The notes below the pieces were generated by a model. That model ran no database searches. It saw only the letters and a program-made list of their open reading frames with translations, and was not told where the DNA came from. 64,000 nt of DNA from Metellina segmentata (Eukaryota; Arthropoda; Arachnida; Araneae; Tetragnathidae): contig OX375873.1 of NCBI GenBank assembly GCA_947359465.1, forward strand, positions 94,697,478-94,761,477. Reading direction: 5' to 3'. The position numbers were made by a program, and so were the translations under genes. The stretch's first letter is position 1; the number at the start of each line of letters is the position of its first letter. Positions 48,400 through 59,582 of this stretch are shown one piece after another.

Positions 48400-51300
48400 A
48401 AAGCTTTTGGTTTCTTATTTTTACTACTAGTTTGTCTAAGGTTTTCATCCCTTATATCGATATAGATGTACATATTACAGTACAAAGTCCCAAATCCGCA
48501 ATCCTCCGGACCTCGGCCATTCCGGATTTCGGACTTTTCTGTATGTCGGATTATTTGCAATTTTTGTCAAAAAAACTTCATCTTCCCCCTTTTCCCGCGC
48601 GAACTTTGCGTTTGCAATAGTAAAATAGCAGATGTATGAATCGGAATAGTTTTTAAAAAAAGGAAAACTTTTTTAATACAATGCAACAAATTTTACTTGC
48701 AACTCTTCTGGTTTTTCTGCGTGGTTTTTCCTCTGAACATGTCCGCTATTTTGCGTTGTTTCATCAATTAGGTCCAGGTTTAACTCCTTGTTCTTTAAAA
48801 ATTAGTGGAAAGTTGTAAAAAAGTGAGAAAACAAAAGAACGATGGTTAGCTAAACGTCCGGATTTGGGACTTTGTACTGTATATCGATTAGTAAATTACA
48901 GGATATGTGAAAATCTACTTGCGGTGTTAACACTCCAACTATTTTAGAATAACGTATTTGAACTCACCTTTTTCTCTAGTGTCTCTTACTTCCGTCCAGA
49001 ATCTATACTAGTCTACACGTTCACCATTTGTACTACCAGCTTGACTAAGGTTTCCAACTGTTTATCAAGATATAAACGGACATATTATTTTGATTAGTTC
49101 ACTCTAGGATATGTGGAAATCTATCAGTGGCCGTCAACACGTCCAACTATTCTAGAATAACATATTTAAACTTGTGTTTTTCTCTCGTGTCTCTTGCCTC
49201 TGTCCAGAAATTATTCTGGTCTACTCGTCCACTATTCTATTTACCAACAGTTTGTCCAAGATTTTCATCCGCTTATCTAGTAAATTATAGGATATGTGAA
49301 AGTCTACCTGCTGTATTAACACTACAATTATTCTATAATGACGTATAGTGTCCCTTACTTCTGTCCAGAATCTAAACTAGTCTATAAGTTCACTATTCTT
49401 TGTACTACCAGCTTGAATAAGGTTTCCGTCTGTTTATTGAGATATAGACGGACATATTGTTTTGGTTAGTTCACTCTAGGACATGTGTAAATCTTTCTGT
49501 GGCCGTCAACACGTCTATTCTATAATAATATATTTAATAATATATTTATTATCGTGTTTTCCTCTCGTGTGTCTTGCCTCTGTCCAGAATCTAGTCTACA
49601 CGTCCACTATTCTATTTACCACCAGTTTGTCCAAGATTTTCATCCGCTTATCTAGTAAATTATAGGATATGTGAAAGTCTACCTGCTGTATTAACACTAC
49701 AATTATTCTATAATGACGTATAGTGTCTCTTACTTCTGTCCAGAATCTAAACTAGTCTATAAGTTCACTATTCTTTGTACTACCAGCTTGAATAAGGTTT
49801 CCGTCTGTTTATTGAGATATAGACGGACATATTGTTTTGATTAGTTCACTCTAGGACATGTGTAAATCTTTCTGTGGCCGTCAACACGTCTATTCTATAA
49901 TAATATATTTAATAACATATTTATTATCGTGTTTTCCTCTCGTGTGTCTTGCCTCTGTCCAGAATCTAGTCTACACGTCCACTATTCTATTTACCAACAG
50001 TTTGTCCAAGATTTTCATACGCTTATCTAGTAGATTATAGGATATGTGAAAGTCTACCTGCTGTATTAACACTACAATTATTCTATAATGACGTATAGTG
50101 TCTCTTACTTCTGTCCAGAATCTAAACTAGTCTATAAGTTCACTATTCTTTGTACTACCAGCTTGAATAAGGTTTCCGTCTGTTTATTGAGATATAGACG
50201 GACATATTGTTTTGGTTAGTTCACTCTAGGACATGTGTAAATCTTTCTGTGGCCGTCAACACGTCTATTCTATAATAATATATTTAATAACATATTTATT
50301 ATCGTGTTTTCCTCTCGTGTGTCTTGCCTCTGTCCAGAATCTAGTCTACACGTCCACTATTCTATTTACCAACAGTTTGTCCAAGATTTTCATACGCTTA
50401 TCTAGTAGATTATAGGATATGTGAAAGTCTACCTGCTGTATTAACACTACAATTATTCTATAATGACGTATAGTGTCTCTTACTTCTGTCCAGAATCTAA
50501 ACTAGTCTATAAGTTCACTATTCTTTGTACTACCAGCTTGAATAAGGTTTCCGTCTGTTTATTGAGATATAGACGGACATATTGTTTTGGTTAGTTCACT
50601 CTAGGACATGTGTAAATCTTTCTGTGGCCGTCAACACGTCTATTCTATAATAATATATTTAATAACATATTTATTATCGTGTTTTCCTCTCGTGTGTCTT
50701 GCCTCTGTCCAGAATCTAGTCTACACGTCCACTATTCTATTTACCACCAGTTTGTCCAAGATTTTCATCCGCTTATCTAGTAAATTATAGGATATGTGAA
50801 AGTCTACCTGCTGTATTAACACTACAATTATTCTATAATGACGTATAGTGTCTCTTACTTCTGTCCAGAATCTAAACTAGTCTATAAGTTCACTATTCTT
50901 TGTACTACCAGCTTGAATAAGGTTTCCGTCTGTTTATTGAGATATAGACGGACATATTGTTTTGATTAGTTCACTCTAGGACATGTGTAAATCTTTCTGT
51001 GGCCGTCAACACGTCTATTCTATAATAATATATTTAATAACATATTTATTATCGTGTTTTCCTCTCGTGTGTCTTGCCTCTGTCCAGAATCTAGTCTACA
51101 CGTCCACTATTCTATTTACCAACAGTTTGTCCAAGATTTTCATACGCTTATCTAGTAGATTATAGGATATGTGAAAGTCTACCTGCTGTATTAACACTAC
51201 AATTATTCTATAATGACGTATAGTGTCTCTTACTTCTGTCCAGAATCTAAACTAGTCTATAAGTTCACTATTCTTTGTACTACCAGCTTGAATAAGGTTT

Positions 51301-51530
51301 CCGTCTGTTTATTGAGATATAGACGGACATATTGTTTTGGTTAGTTCACTCTAGGACATGTGTAAATCTTTCTGTGGCCGTCAACACGTCTATTCTATAA
51401 TAATATATTTAATAACATATTTATTATCGTGTTTTCCTCTCGTGTGTCTTGCCTCTGTCCAGAATCTAGTCTACACGTCCACTATTCTATTTACCACCAG
51501 TTTGTCTAAGGTTTTCATCCGCTTATCTAG
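48400..51530 (+). repeat. 375-bp dimeric satellite array
   Basis: From about 49215 to 51530 near-identical units repeat every 375 bp exactly (equivalent points at 49483, 49858, 50233, 50608, 50983 and 51358). Each unit is itself a dimer of two diverged halves, each starting near a tctgtccagaatcta word. One half continues ttgtactaccagcttgaata and the other atttaccaccagtttgtcc. Diverged older copies extend left through 48890-49215 and, beyond an inserted MITE, to about 48400. The identical 60-codon frames in each unit come from the repetition and are not genes. Non-coding satellite DNA is the best description. Confidence 0.95.
48478..48879. mobile_element. 402-bp MITE inserted in the satellite
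   Basis: Perfect 21-bp terminal inverted repeats start cagtacaaagtcccaaatcc, flanked by TA on each side (48476-48477 and 48880-48881). TA targets and CAGT-type ends fit pogo/Tigger or a related Tc1-mariner group. Satellite sequence resumes directly on both sides, so the insertion came after that part of the array formed. No transposase. Confidence 0.9.
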
Positions 51531-52010
51531 ATACATTGTCGTCCTGATTTCAGTCGCATTCCTTTCGAAGCAGTTCAGAGTTCAGTGAAATGCAATAAAA
51601 AAAAATCTGTAACACCGTCTCCCTCCAGAAGGCCATTGTCATAAATTCCAACATCGCCGACTTTGACCTCAAAGTACACAGAATCCGCCGAATGTCAATG
51701 CCAAGGGAGAAAAGAACTGAAAACACTTTTTCAACCCCGACAAGCTTTCCCCATTGAGAGCGTTGGTCAGTGGCGTTCCTTGCCTTCTTTTTCAGCCCTC
51801 TCGCCGACAGGAAGCCCTCGTTTGCTGTCGGTTTTTCGTGTGTTTTCCCTCGACACTTTTGCTTCCCCCACTCTCGGCCAAGCGTCGAGTGCCGGAAACA
51901 GGAAACGGAGCCTCCGTCCGTCCGTCTTTCGGTAAACCACCGAGCGCACAGGTTGATTCCTTTCCACCCCCTACTCTGACCTTGAACCGAGAGGTGTACA
52001 GGTGCAATAT
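51531..52010. other. GC- and CpG-rich unassigned block
   Basis: The sequence shifts abruptly from satellite to GC-rich DNA with many CpGs (ccgtccgtccgtctttcgg, tcggccaagcgtcgag). Overlapping ORFs of 66-93 codons on both strands reflect the composition, not a protein family I know. It could be the CpG-rich promoter or first exon of another gene, which would lie largely outside what I can recognise. Confidence 0.35.
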
Positions 52011-52640
52011 GTATTTCCTTTCCAGCCGCGAATGATTTTTGCGAAATGAAAGTGAACTGATGGTTGGTTCCCTTCTCGGTTGCGTGCTATGAAAGGAATC
52101 ACTGCTGCGATGTGTGATGGAAAAGATTATAAATTCAGATAGAAATGTAGGTCAGTTTTATACCAGAGCATATTTTTTACACTGACTGCACCTTCCTTAG
52201 CAAAAGCCAGGTTTTGTTTTCCAACGAATACAAATAAAAAAAATATATCTGTACCTTGGTAGTAAAATGGGCGATATTCAAATTTGCTGATCGTGAACAA
52301 TGTCCTCAAATCACTTAAAGATACTGGAGTTGCTTCAGGTGTTTTTGTTTTTTCCTATTCCAGACACTCTACTCACGTCAGCTTTTGATGTTTTGTGTTG
52401 ATTGGTTTCTTGAGTAATATTCTATACTGAATTTCATTCTATGGTTCTGGGAAAAGAAGACGACGTAGAGAGCTGAAAATAGTCGCATTGACCAAGGAAT
52501 TTATGACAGAATAAGCTGTGAAAATTTCACTGTGTGGGAGCTCAAAATTCCACGGTTTTTCAGGCAAATATATATTTTGCTAAGATATATAAATAAATAC
52601 TGGAGAAATAAAAGGAATAAACAGCAAGGTAATTAATTGA
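52011..52640. other. intergenic DNA, nothing recognised
   Basis: AT-rich with no supported feature. Confidence 0.4.
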
Positions 52641-52647
52641 GGTTACA

Positions 52648-52895
52648 GTGGAACAGCACAACGGGATTATAGTGACGATCCGGGATCAATTCCGAAAACA
52701 CCTCGTAGTTATGAACCACATTTATAAGCCGATAACAGCACCTAAGCTGGCACCTCACTTTCCAAACTTCCACATCAACGTGAGGACATTTAAGGCCACG
52801 GCAGATTTAACATGCACCAGCGCCTTTGTACGCGATGGTCTTTAGCTGAACCTAGTTTTTTTATCCTATGCTCCTCCAACTGAGCTACCATTGAG
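52648..52895 (-). repeat. SINE family A copy
   Basis: Minus-strand copy: cagcacaacgggattatagt, cgatccgggatcaattccg, gctggcacctcactttccaa, acatgcaccagcgcctttgt. The complement of the head, ctccaactgagctaccattg, gives a clear A-box on the minus strand (gtagctcagttgg). Confidence 0.85.
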
Positions 52896-53340
52896 TCTGT
52901 CAGGATTTCATATTGTGCTGTTGATTTAAGTTTTCTACGACACTGTGCTTCGCTTTGTTAAAAAAAATTTGATTTAATTTTTTGTAATAAAGTTTTAAAT
53001 GGTGCCTGTGTTGAAGTTTTTCTCCTAAAATTTTATTTTGGCAGATTTGAATTTTTAGCATCTTCTGTTATAATTGTTGTCCAACCTGAACTTGCAGATC
53101 CAACGAAAAGATTGATAGAATTATAGACAAGTATTTTGTTTGTAAGATCTAGCGCAATTACTCCTAACAGATAGATTCACTAACCCCTTTACCTGGTTCT
53201 AATATTTAAAAATAAGGATTCCTGCTGGGTGACCGGTATAGTATTACTCAAACGGTAATTTATTTTACTGTTGCATCTTCATAAACATTCTTCGAAATAT
53301 CCGAGTGGTATATTTATATTATTATCCCGCGACTATCCTA
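52896..53340. other. AT-rich intergenic DNA
   Basis: Nothing recognised. Confidence 0.4.
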
Positions 53341-53344
53341 ACCC

Positions 53345-53510
53345 TACTGGCGACTTCCTAACGAGGTACCTCATCGTTAGCAAAATCGATCAGATCTTGA
53401 TATTAAAATATCGGCAGTACCTGGAGGACGATATATCTCATCATTAGTAAAAATAGACTCGTCTTTATGGACGAGATATCTCTTCAATACCACCTGGAGC
53501 GTTTCTGACT
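53345..53510. mobile_element. MITE family C, copy
   Basis: Gaggtacctcatcgttagca, gatcagatcttgat and ggacgagatatctcttcaat with accacctggagcgtttct at the right end. Confidence 0.65.
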
Positions 53511-53614
53511 AAATAACCACATTTAATAGTAAAAAAATTCACGGATACATTCAATTAAAAAAAAAATTCGATTGATCCTTTACTTAACCTTTTGTGACTA
53601 CGTCTATAGACATA

Positions 53615-53830
53615 ACAAGCGCGATTCTTTTAGCTTTCAAGGTACAACTATTGCTCCGGCCGTGGTCTAAATTCTTTCTTGGCGCGAGTCTTATAACTTC
53701 CATGGTACAACTGCTGCACGAGCCGTAGTGGAAATTCTTTCTTGGCACAATTCTTATAACATTCGAGGTACAACTGTTGTACTGGCAGTAATCAAAATTC
53801 TTTCTTGGCACGATCAAGGTACAACTGCTG
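53615..53830 (-). repeat. tandem repeat, about 69-bp unit, three to four copies
   Basis: On plus, aaattctttcttggc and ggtacaactgctgtaccgg alternate with slight changes. In the minus frame each unit reads IVPRKNF…SCT…VIR, about 23 codons. Lengths are multiples of three in part of the array, so the frame stays open, but no known protein contains it. I call it a repeat. Confidence 0.8.
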
Positions 53831-54235
53831 TACCGGCCGTATTCTAAAGGTTACAATAGAACCCCTTGGAAAGATTCTACTGCTAATTCTATTTAAATTC
53901 TACTGCTACAAAAAGTCCAGTTCATTGAGACGAAGTGAGGATGGAAAGAGGAAACGAAAGAAGAAAAAACTTAACACCGGAGCATTTCACTTCGTGGAAG
54001 CGGATGAAGGTACCAACCTTAGCTCCGGTCGGAGCAAAGGTATGGGATTACCTATTAGGCGACAATAAATAAGAGGCCTTTAAGAACTATCTCCGTGATC
54101 TCTGTGCGGTAACGAGCATCCTCTGCGCGGCCACACATCCGCGACCTGCAGTCGCATAAGTCACCGGAATCGCGGCGTGTGCCACAAGTCACTCCCAAGG
54201 TCTCCATTACGTCAGGCTCTGCGTCTCTCGGTTTC

Positions 54236-54495
54236 CTCAATTGCTATGCTCGTTCCGGAATGGAAGGAAATGGAAGAAATGGAGTGCCCGGGGAAAAATT
54301 GTAAGGAGGTACTTTTCTTCAGTGAATCTCGAGGATCGGTCTTTATATATTCAGCGATATCTCTGACGCGCATGTCACAGAAAGAGACATTAATCCAATA
54401 CTGGCGGATATAAACAATATAAAATCCATAGCCACGGGATTCCTCAGTATCCATGCTCAATCGGGAGTGGAAGGAAATTGAAGATATAAAGGGTA
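54236..54495 (+). repeat. direct duplication, spacing about 206 bp
   Basis: The phrase cctcaattgctatgctcgtt then ggaatggaaggaaatgga at about 54236 recurs as cctcagtatccatgctcaat then gggagtggaaggaaattga at about 54442. The words aaacaatataaaatccat (54411) and aaacaatgtaaaatccaat (54602) suggest the duplication extends to the right. Confidence 0.6.
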
Positions 54496-54497
54496 GG

Positions 54498-54535
54498 TAG
54501 TTAATTAACGTCGCACTGGAGCAACACACATGTTT
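54498..54535 (-). repeat. SINE family A, tail scrap
   Basis: Taggtagttaattaacgtcg followed by cactggagcaaca, the complement of the family's 3' end. Confidence 0.6.
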
Positions 54536-54936
54536 GGCGAATAATCGCCGTATACTACATATCACCCAAGACATTATTTCTAGACTAGCCATAGCTACAA
54601 TAAACAATGTAAAATCCAATCATCATGGGAATGTTTCGCCAATTTTTTTGATTGGTGTACATATACTTGATTTGAGCAATAGCGCTGCATAAATTGTTGA
54701 AATTAGTCTCTAGAAATAAAGAGCTTAGTGCAAATTATATGGAGTTACCTCAGTGAACAAACCATCAATATCACACTCTCCCGTGTCTAGTGCCGTGAGA
54801 CATTGTATCAGTTTAAATAAGCATGGTTGGTATATATAGTTCTGTTGATTATACCTATTCATTATTACCTCCATATATTGTTATATATGTACATTGTTAC
54901 ATCTCTATAACATACTATACTACACCGTCCATACAG

Positions 54937-55493
54937 CAGGCCTCGAAATAGATTTTTTAATACAGGTGCACCATGTGCACCTAAGTTTTTTAATTAGGTG
55001 CACTGATTTGCACACATTAAAAAAAACCGTAATACAAGAGTATTAATGTAATGTAAACTAGTTTATTAGTTGGGTATGTTTATATAGGTTCGAAGTAGAT
55101 AGCAAATAAAAATATTTAAAAATCGAAATTATCCCTTCTCCGGCATACGGCTGTCGCAACAGTCGCTTCAACAGAGCCATCTGGAAAATGTTTCGATCAT
55201 CGTAAAGTTCTGGTGGCTGTGACACAAGTAAACCTTCCACCTGTATAAACCCGTTACGGCCCAGCGATTTTGTTTTCGCATAGTGTGTAATTAGGGATTT
55301 TAATTACGTTCCTTTAGAGAGAGAGAGGTCGATACTAATATATTGTTCAAACATCAAAATAACATAACACATCCCCACCGATTCCTTTTTTTAACGACAG
55401 GTGCACTGCGTGCACCTAGCGTGAAAAAATTAGGTGCACAATTTTATTTTCATGTGCACAGTGCACCTGTGCACCCGGGTATTTCGAGCCCTG
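54937..55493. mobile_element. non-autonomous hAT element with GTGCAC subterminal repeats
   Basis: Ends are caggcctcgaaata on the left and, reversed, cagggctcgaaata on the right. A perfect 8-bp duplication, ccatacag, flanks it (54929-54936 and 55494-55501). About nine copies of the palindrome gtgcac, mostly as aggtgcac, cluster in the first 90 and last 110 bp. Such repeated subterminal words are typical binding sites for hAT transposases. The interior has no transposase. Confidence 0.92.
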
Positions 55494-55501
55494 CCATACA
55501 G

Positions 55502-56029
55502 CATGTAAAAAAAGTGTATCTCTAGGGATTATAAACTCCTGATGAGTCTCGAGGAATCCAACCATTCTAGTAATTTTTACCCTCGAGCCTTTGTCACAAG
55601 CTATGTTCCAGTCCCACGACTTTCAGGTGGTCTCTGCAGGTGTCTTAATATGTCATAATGCTGTAAACAAGCAGACTTATGATGCAGTGAAGAGGTGGTG
55701 CGATATCACCACATGAATAATTTTCCGAAATGATTTCTTTAAACCTCATTAGGTAAGGAGGAAACGGTCACGTCCTGGGAAGAAAAATGTGCCTACCTTG
55801 ATCAAAATTGTTGATTTAAGTGACACTCTTGGCTATGAACCGTTCTATCGGTATCACCTTCATCCTATCCATTCGACGTCTAGCGATTTCCCTTACCACC
55901 GTCTCGCTTAATGAAAAAATTAATATTTGTTTTGTTGTTTGCCTTGGAAGTTGCCTCGACTCACCGCACGTTCAACTCGGCAGGATTATCCAAAAAAATC
56001 AAACCAGGCTTTTAACAAAAATCAAACTG
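55502..56029. other. intergenic DNA, start of a degenerate repeat region
   Basis: No gene. Words such as ggttgcctcgactcaccgcac near 55950 reappear in altered form at about 56610, so the repeat region at 56.03-56.69 kb may begin here. Confidence 0.35.
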
Positions 56030-56690
56030 CTGTATGGAAACCAGAAAAATCAACCCTTATTCGTCACGGAAACCATGTAAGTATCATTTTGTTTCGTGTA
56101 TTTGACTCGACTCCAAAATCCAATCTGGCAGGAAATTTCAGAATCAAACATAGACATCTCTGAAAATCGAATTTAGTTGAAAGAACCAGAAAATCAACTC
56201 TTATTCAACACAGAAACCATTGGAAAAATTTTCTCGTTCCATATTTGGCTTTCCTGTTTGAAGCACCTGTTACTTTGTTGTGTGGCTTGTGGGTTGGCAA
56301 GTCCAATCAGACAACTGTTTTCAGAAAAACCAAACCAGGTATATAAAAATCAGGTATGGAAATCTTTGGTATGGAAACAAGAAAATTCAATCTTTATTCC
56401 GTACAAAAACCATCGAAAGAAACGTATGGTTTCGTCACGTGACTGGCACGGTCGATTCAATTTAGCAAAGGTGTCGAGAAAAACAAACCCTCAACCAAAC
56501 CCAAACTTAGATGTACAAACCAAAAAAATCGCCCTTTTATTCGGCTCAGAAACCATCGGAAGAATTCTCCTCTTTCCAGAAAAGCACCTGTTGCCTCCTC
56601 GATGTGGCTCGTGCGGTCGGCTCGATTCGCTGCACATCCGATCTGGCAGGGGTGTCTATTCAAGACAAACCATGCATCGAAGACTCTTTC
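56030..56690 (+). repeat. degenerate tandem repeat, four units of about 140-195 bp
   Basis: Units start with variants of accagaaaaatcaacccttat at about 56040, 56185, 56378 and 56519, each followed some 15 bp later by gaaaccat. Aaaccaaaccagg and caatctggcagg-type phrases recur between. The plus-strand 224-codon frame (56177-56851) crosses the repeat and continues into GC-rich DNA. It has no recognisable domain and no repeat-to-repeat conservation of protein, so I treat it as chance. Confidence 0.65.
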
Positions 56691-56900
56691 CGGTGACGCT
56701 CGGACAGACATCGCTGGCCAAGCCGAACTCCACAACAAGCGGGGGCGCACGCGGCGTCGGAAGTGGGACCAAGACGTTCGCGTGGTGGCCTAACGACAGC
56801 TCGCTGGATAAGGCTGTTACTGGACCAGAAAGCGATCAGAGACGCTGTTAGAAATCTAACGCGACTCAGTCGAGTGGAGATGTCTCTCTGCCTTCTTCCA
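56691..56900. other. GC-rich block after the tandem repeat
   Basis: Cgctcggacagacatcgctg, gcgggggcgcacgcggcgtc and nearby text are far richer in GC than the neighbours. Not assigned; an exon or regulatory island is possible. Confidence 0.3.
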
Positions 56901-58181
56901 CTTGGGTCTTTTCTTTTGTCTATCTTTCTTTTCTTTGAAGAGTCATCCGTTCTTGAGATTGGCCATTAATCTCTCAATTGGCAATTTGAACCTAGTTGAA
57001 TATTGAAGCTACCTGTCTGTCTGCCCTGAGACGGTCGCTATAGGAACGGGGCAAGCTCACTTTGAGTCGAGGTGTCCTTCGAAGATGATGTAATTTTATT
57101 TTATTTCTCTCACAAATGTTGGTGGTGAAAAGAGGTAGATAACTATGTTAGATCTTCTCGGCGACAGGTTAAAATCTTAACAAATATATTTGAAAATCGT
57201 CATTAAGTGTGCCAACATAATTTTCTCCTGGTATCTCCTATGAAAAATAGAATAAGGTTAGTTTTGGTGTTTGATTTTTTGTCTGGAGCGGCTCTTGTGG
57301 TCAACAGACATTTCTTACTCTAGTACTTATCTGCAATATATTGTAGATCAAATTATCTCTTTGGCTTCTCATGTTATTACTGAACCCATTTACCATGCAT
57401 GGAATGGGAATTTGGGGCTATACGTGCACGGTCTTATTGTACATGAATAGGTTAATTAAAGTTTGATGTAATCTCTACGGAAACGATCACGCATTTTGCC
57501 TTGGTACTGTAATGTTTTTGACGTAGAATACGTCTTACCTTCTGAAACCGGGGTATCACGCTTAATTTGTAAATGTAACAAAAAAGCATAAGTGCAGAAA
57601 ATTTAATTATTTAAAAGTATCAATGATACATAAATGAACGATATCGCGTTCAAATGAGCATTAAACAAAGAATGCTATAAAGGCTCATTGATTTTGCGCT
57701 GATGTCATCGGCTGATGCAATCGCTGCGCAAAGTTGAGCAAAATGCGCACTTCTGCTCATATAAATTTATTCCAGCTCCGGCCTCTTTTGTATAACGGCC
57801 TCCTTTTTATCATGCCTCCTTTGCACGACGTTTGAGGTGTCATTTGTTTAATCTCTTTGAGCTTTATAAATAAGTAGCCACTGCGTGGCTGGCCAAGCAA
57901 CGCCGTGATGTCAGTTATTAATCTGGTGTAAAATTTTCCGCAGATTTCAAATCCGTTGAAATTTTTAATCGATCTTTAGGGATTCCGATTTTACGAAAAG
58001 GAGTTAACAATCCCAGTGGAAATGTTTTTTATTTTTTGCTCTCATTCCCTGAAATGGAATAGAACAGGAGCGCCTCAAAGTTGAGGCGTAGCACAGTTCA
58101 CATAATTTAGACTAGCTACGACCTCCTTTGTACGAGCATAATGTTTGAGGTGTATATGCATGATAAACACCAGAAGAATTA
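56901..58181. other. intergenic DNA, nothing recognised
   Basis: AT-rich to mixed. No repeat family or coding signal that I can support. Confidence 0.4.
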
Positions 58182-58183
58182 TA

Positions 58184-59580
58184 CACTGCTGGCCACCCAA
58201 ATTGCAACACATGAAGAAAGACAAGAGATATCACAACAAAATTTATTTTGTAGATAACATGTTGACCAAATATCAAATGATTAAATTTATAGACTTCTGT
58301 GAAGTGTGGTTCCTGCCAAAATCAGTAGCCGCCATTGTTGGAGGAGATCACCGCTCCCACACGCCTCGGCATTGATTCAAAGAGACTTTGGATGAGTTCT
58401 TGGGGTATACAGCAAACCAAGCAGCTTCTACACGTTGCCAAAGTTGATCTGGTGTGGCAACCTGGGGATGTAATCTGGGTCAATCGTTGAGCAACCCTGG
58501 ACCACATGTTTTCTATCGGCGAAAGATCCGGAGAGCGAGCTGGCCAGAGAAACAATTCAATCTGGCGATTGACGAAGAACCCTTGGACAATGCGTGCCAC
58601 GTGTGGTCGCGCATTATCCTGTTAAAATATGGCTGTGGGCAAGCCCTGAAGGTAAGGAAGGACAACTGGCTACAACACTTCGGAGATGTAGAGCTGGCTG
58701 TTTAGAGTATATGCGTACTAGAGTAGTGCGAGAGTGATATCCAATACCGCCCCATACCATAATACCCGGTGCAGGACCAGTGTGTCGGTGCATAACGCAG
58801 CTGTTCAGTATCCTCTCTCTACGGTGTCTCCAGACTCGAATCCGACCATCGTGGTGTTGCAGACAGAAGCGTGACTCGTCAGTAAAGACAATTTCATTCC
58901 ATTCTGCCGTCCACATCCTTCTTTCATCGCACCATTGGCGACGGAGACGTATGTGGTTCTGCGTCAAGGGTAATAGAAGCAATGGACGTCTTGCGGACAG
59001 ACCACTCTGCTGCACTCGAATGGTACGCGCAGACACTGGATGATGCGTTACAGACTGAATGTGCAGTGCTATGGTTCGTGATGTGGCTGAGCTATCCGTC
59101 ACTGCCATACGCACAATATGCCTGTCATCACGCGAAGGGGTGCACTGAGGTGGATGCGATCGAACACGTCGGTCCGTCGTACCCTCCTGCATCCAACGAT
59201 CATATATCCGCATTACAGTTGTTTGGTTTCGTCCAACACGACTACCGATTTCCCTGAAAGATAATCCACAATCTCGGTAGGCCACTATCCTTCCTCTGTC
59301 GAACTCGGATACTTGATCAAAAGATGATCGCTGTTTTCTACGAGGCATAGTTGATCGTTTTTTTGAAAAAACCACAAGAAAAACACAATTGCCGTACTTG
59401 AAATCGCCGAAATCTCCAAGCCTTAAATAGCGTTTTGATGTGGCGCCACAGGCGCGCGTGATGTGCGTCTGCGCTGAAATTCTAATCATTTGCATATCTC
59501 ACCTCCGCTGATGCATGTTGTAAATTTCATATTATTTGCATGCTTCCTTCAGGGTGTTGCATTTACGGTGGCCAGCAGTG
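58184..59580 (-). mobile_element. Tc1-type transposon, complete ends, dead transposase
   Basis: The ends are inverted repeats: cactgctggccacccaaatt on the left and, reversed, cactgctggccaccgtaaat on the right. Similarity continues through gcaacac and tgaag. TA dinucleotides flank both ends (58182-58183 and 59581-59582), the Tc1/mariner target. The 1,397-bp length is normal for the group. The single gene runs on the minus strand and carries several disabling changes. Confidence 0.95.
58322..59348 (-). pseudogene. Tc1-like transposase, inactivated
   Basis: Starts MPRRKQRSSFDQ at 59348. The N-terminal paired-type DNA-binding region includes SFREIGSRVGRNQTTVMRI and ends near VSARTI. The DDE domain follows: first Asp in IVFTDESRF, then GIMVWGGIGYHSRT; the second Asp in QDNARPHV lies near 58600, and the Glu in SPDLSPIENMW. 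All three catalytic positions can be found, but not in one frame. Residues are lost after SARTI, and a frame change follows LVRI. A TAA stands in the original frame just before QDNARP, and two compensating shifts lie near the C terminus. It looks like a fairly recent but non-functional copy. The family assignment is firm; the resemblance to spider copies is from memory. Confidence 0.95.
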
Positions 59581-59582
59581 TA

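Noticed and set aside
48890..51530. CRISPR-like array
   Set aside because: The 375-bp units lack the short-repeat and unique-spacer layout, and the host is an animal genome.
49483..51588. Six identical 60-76 codon ORFs spaced 375 bp apart
   Set aside because: They are one frame of the satellite unit repeated, not a gene family.
56177..56851. 224-codon plus-strand ORF as a gene
   Set aside because: It spans non-coding tandem repeats, shows no domain, and its repeats are not conserved as protein.
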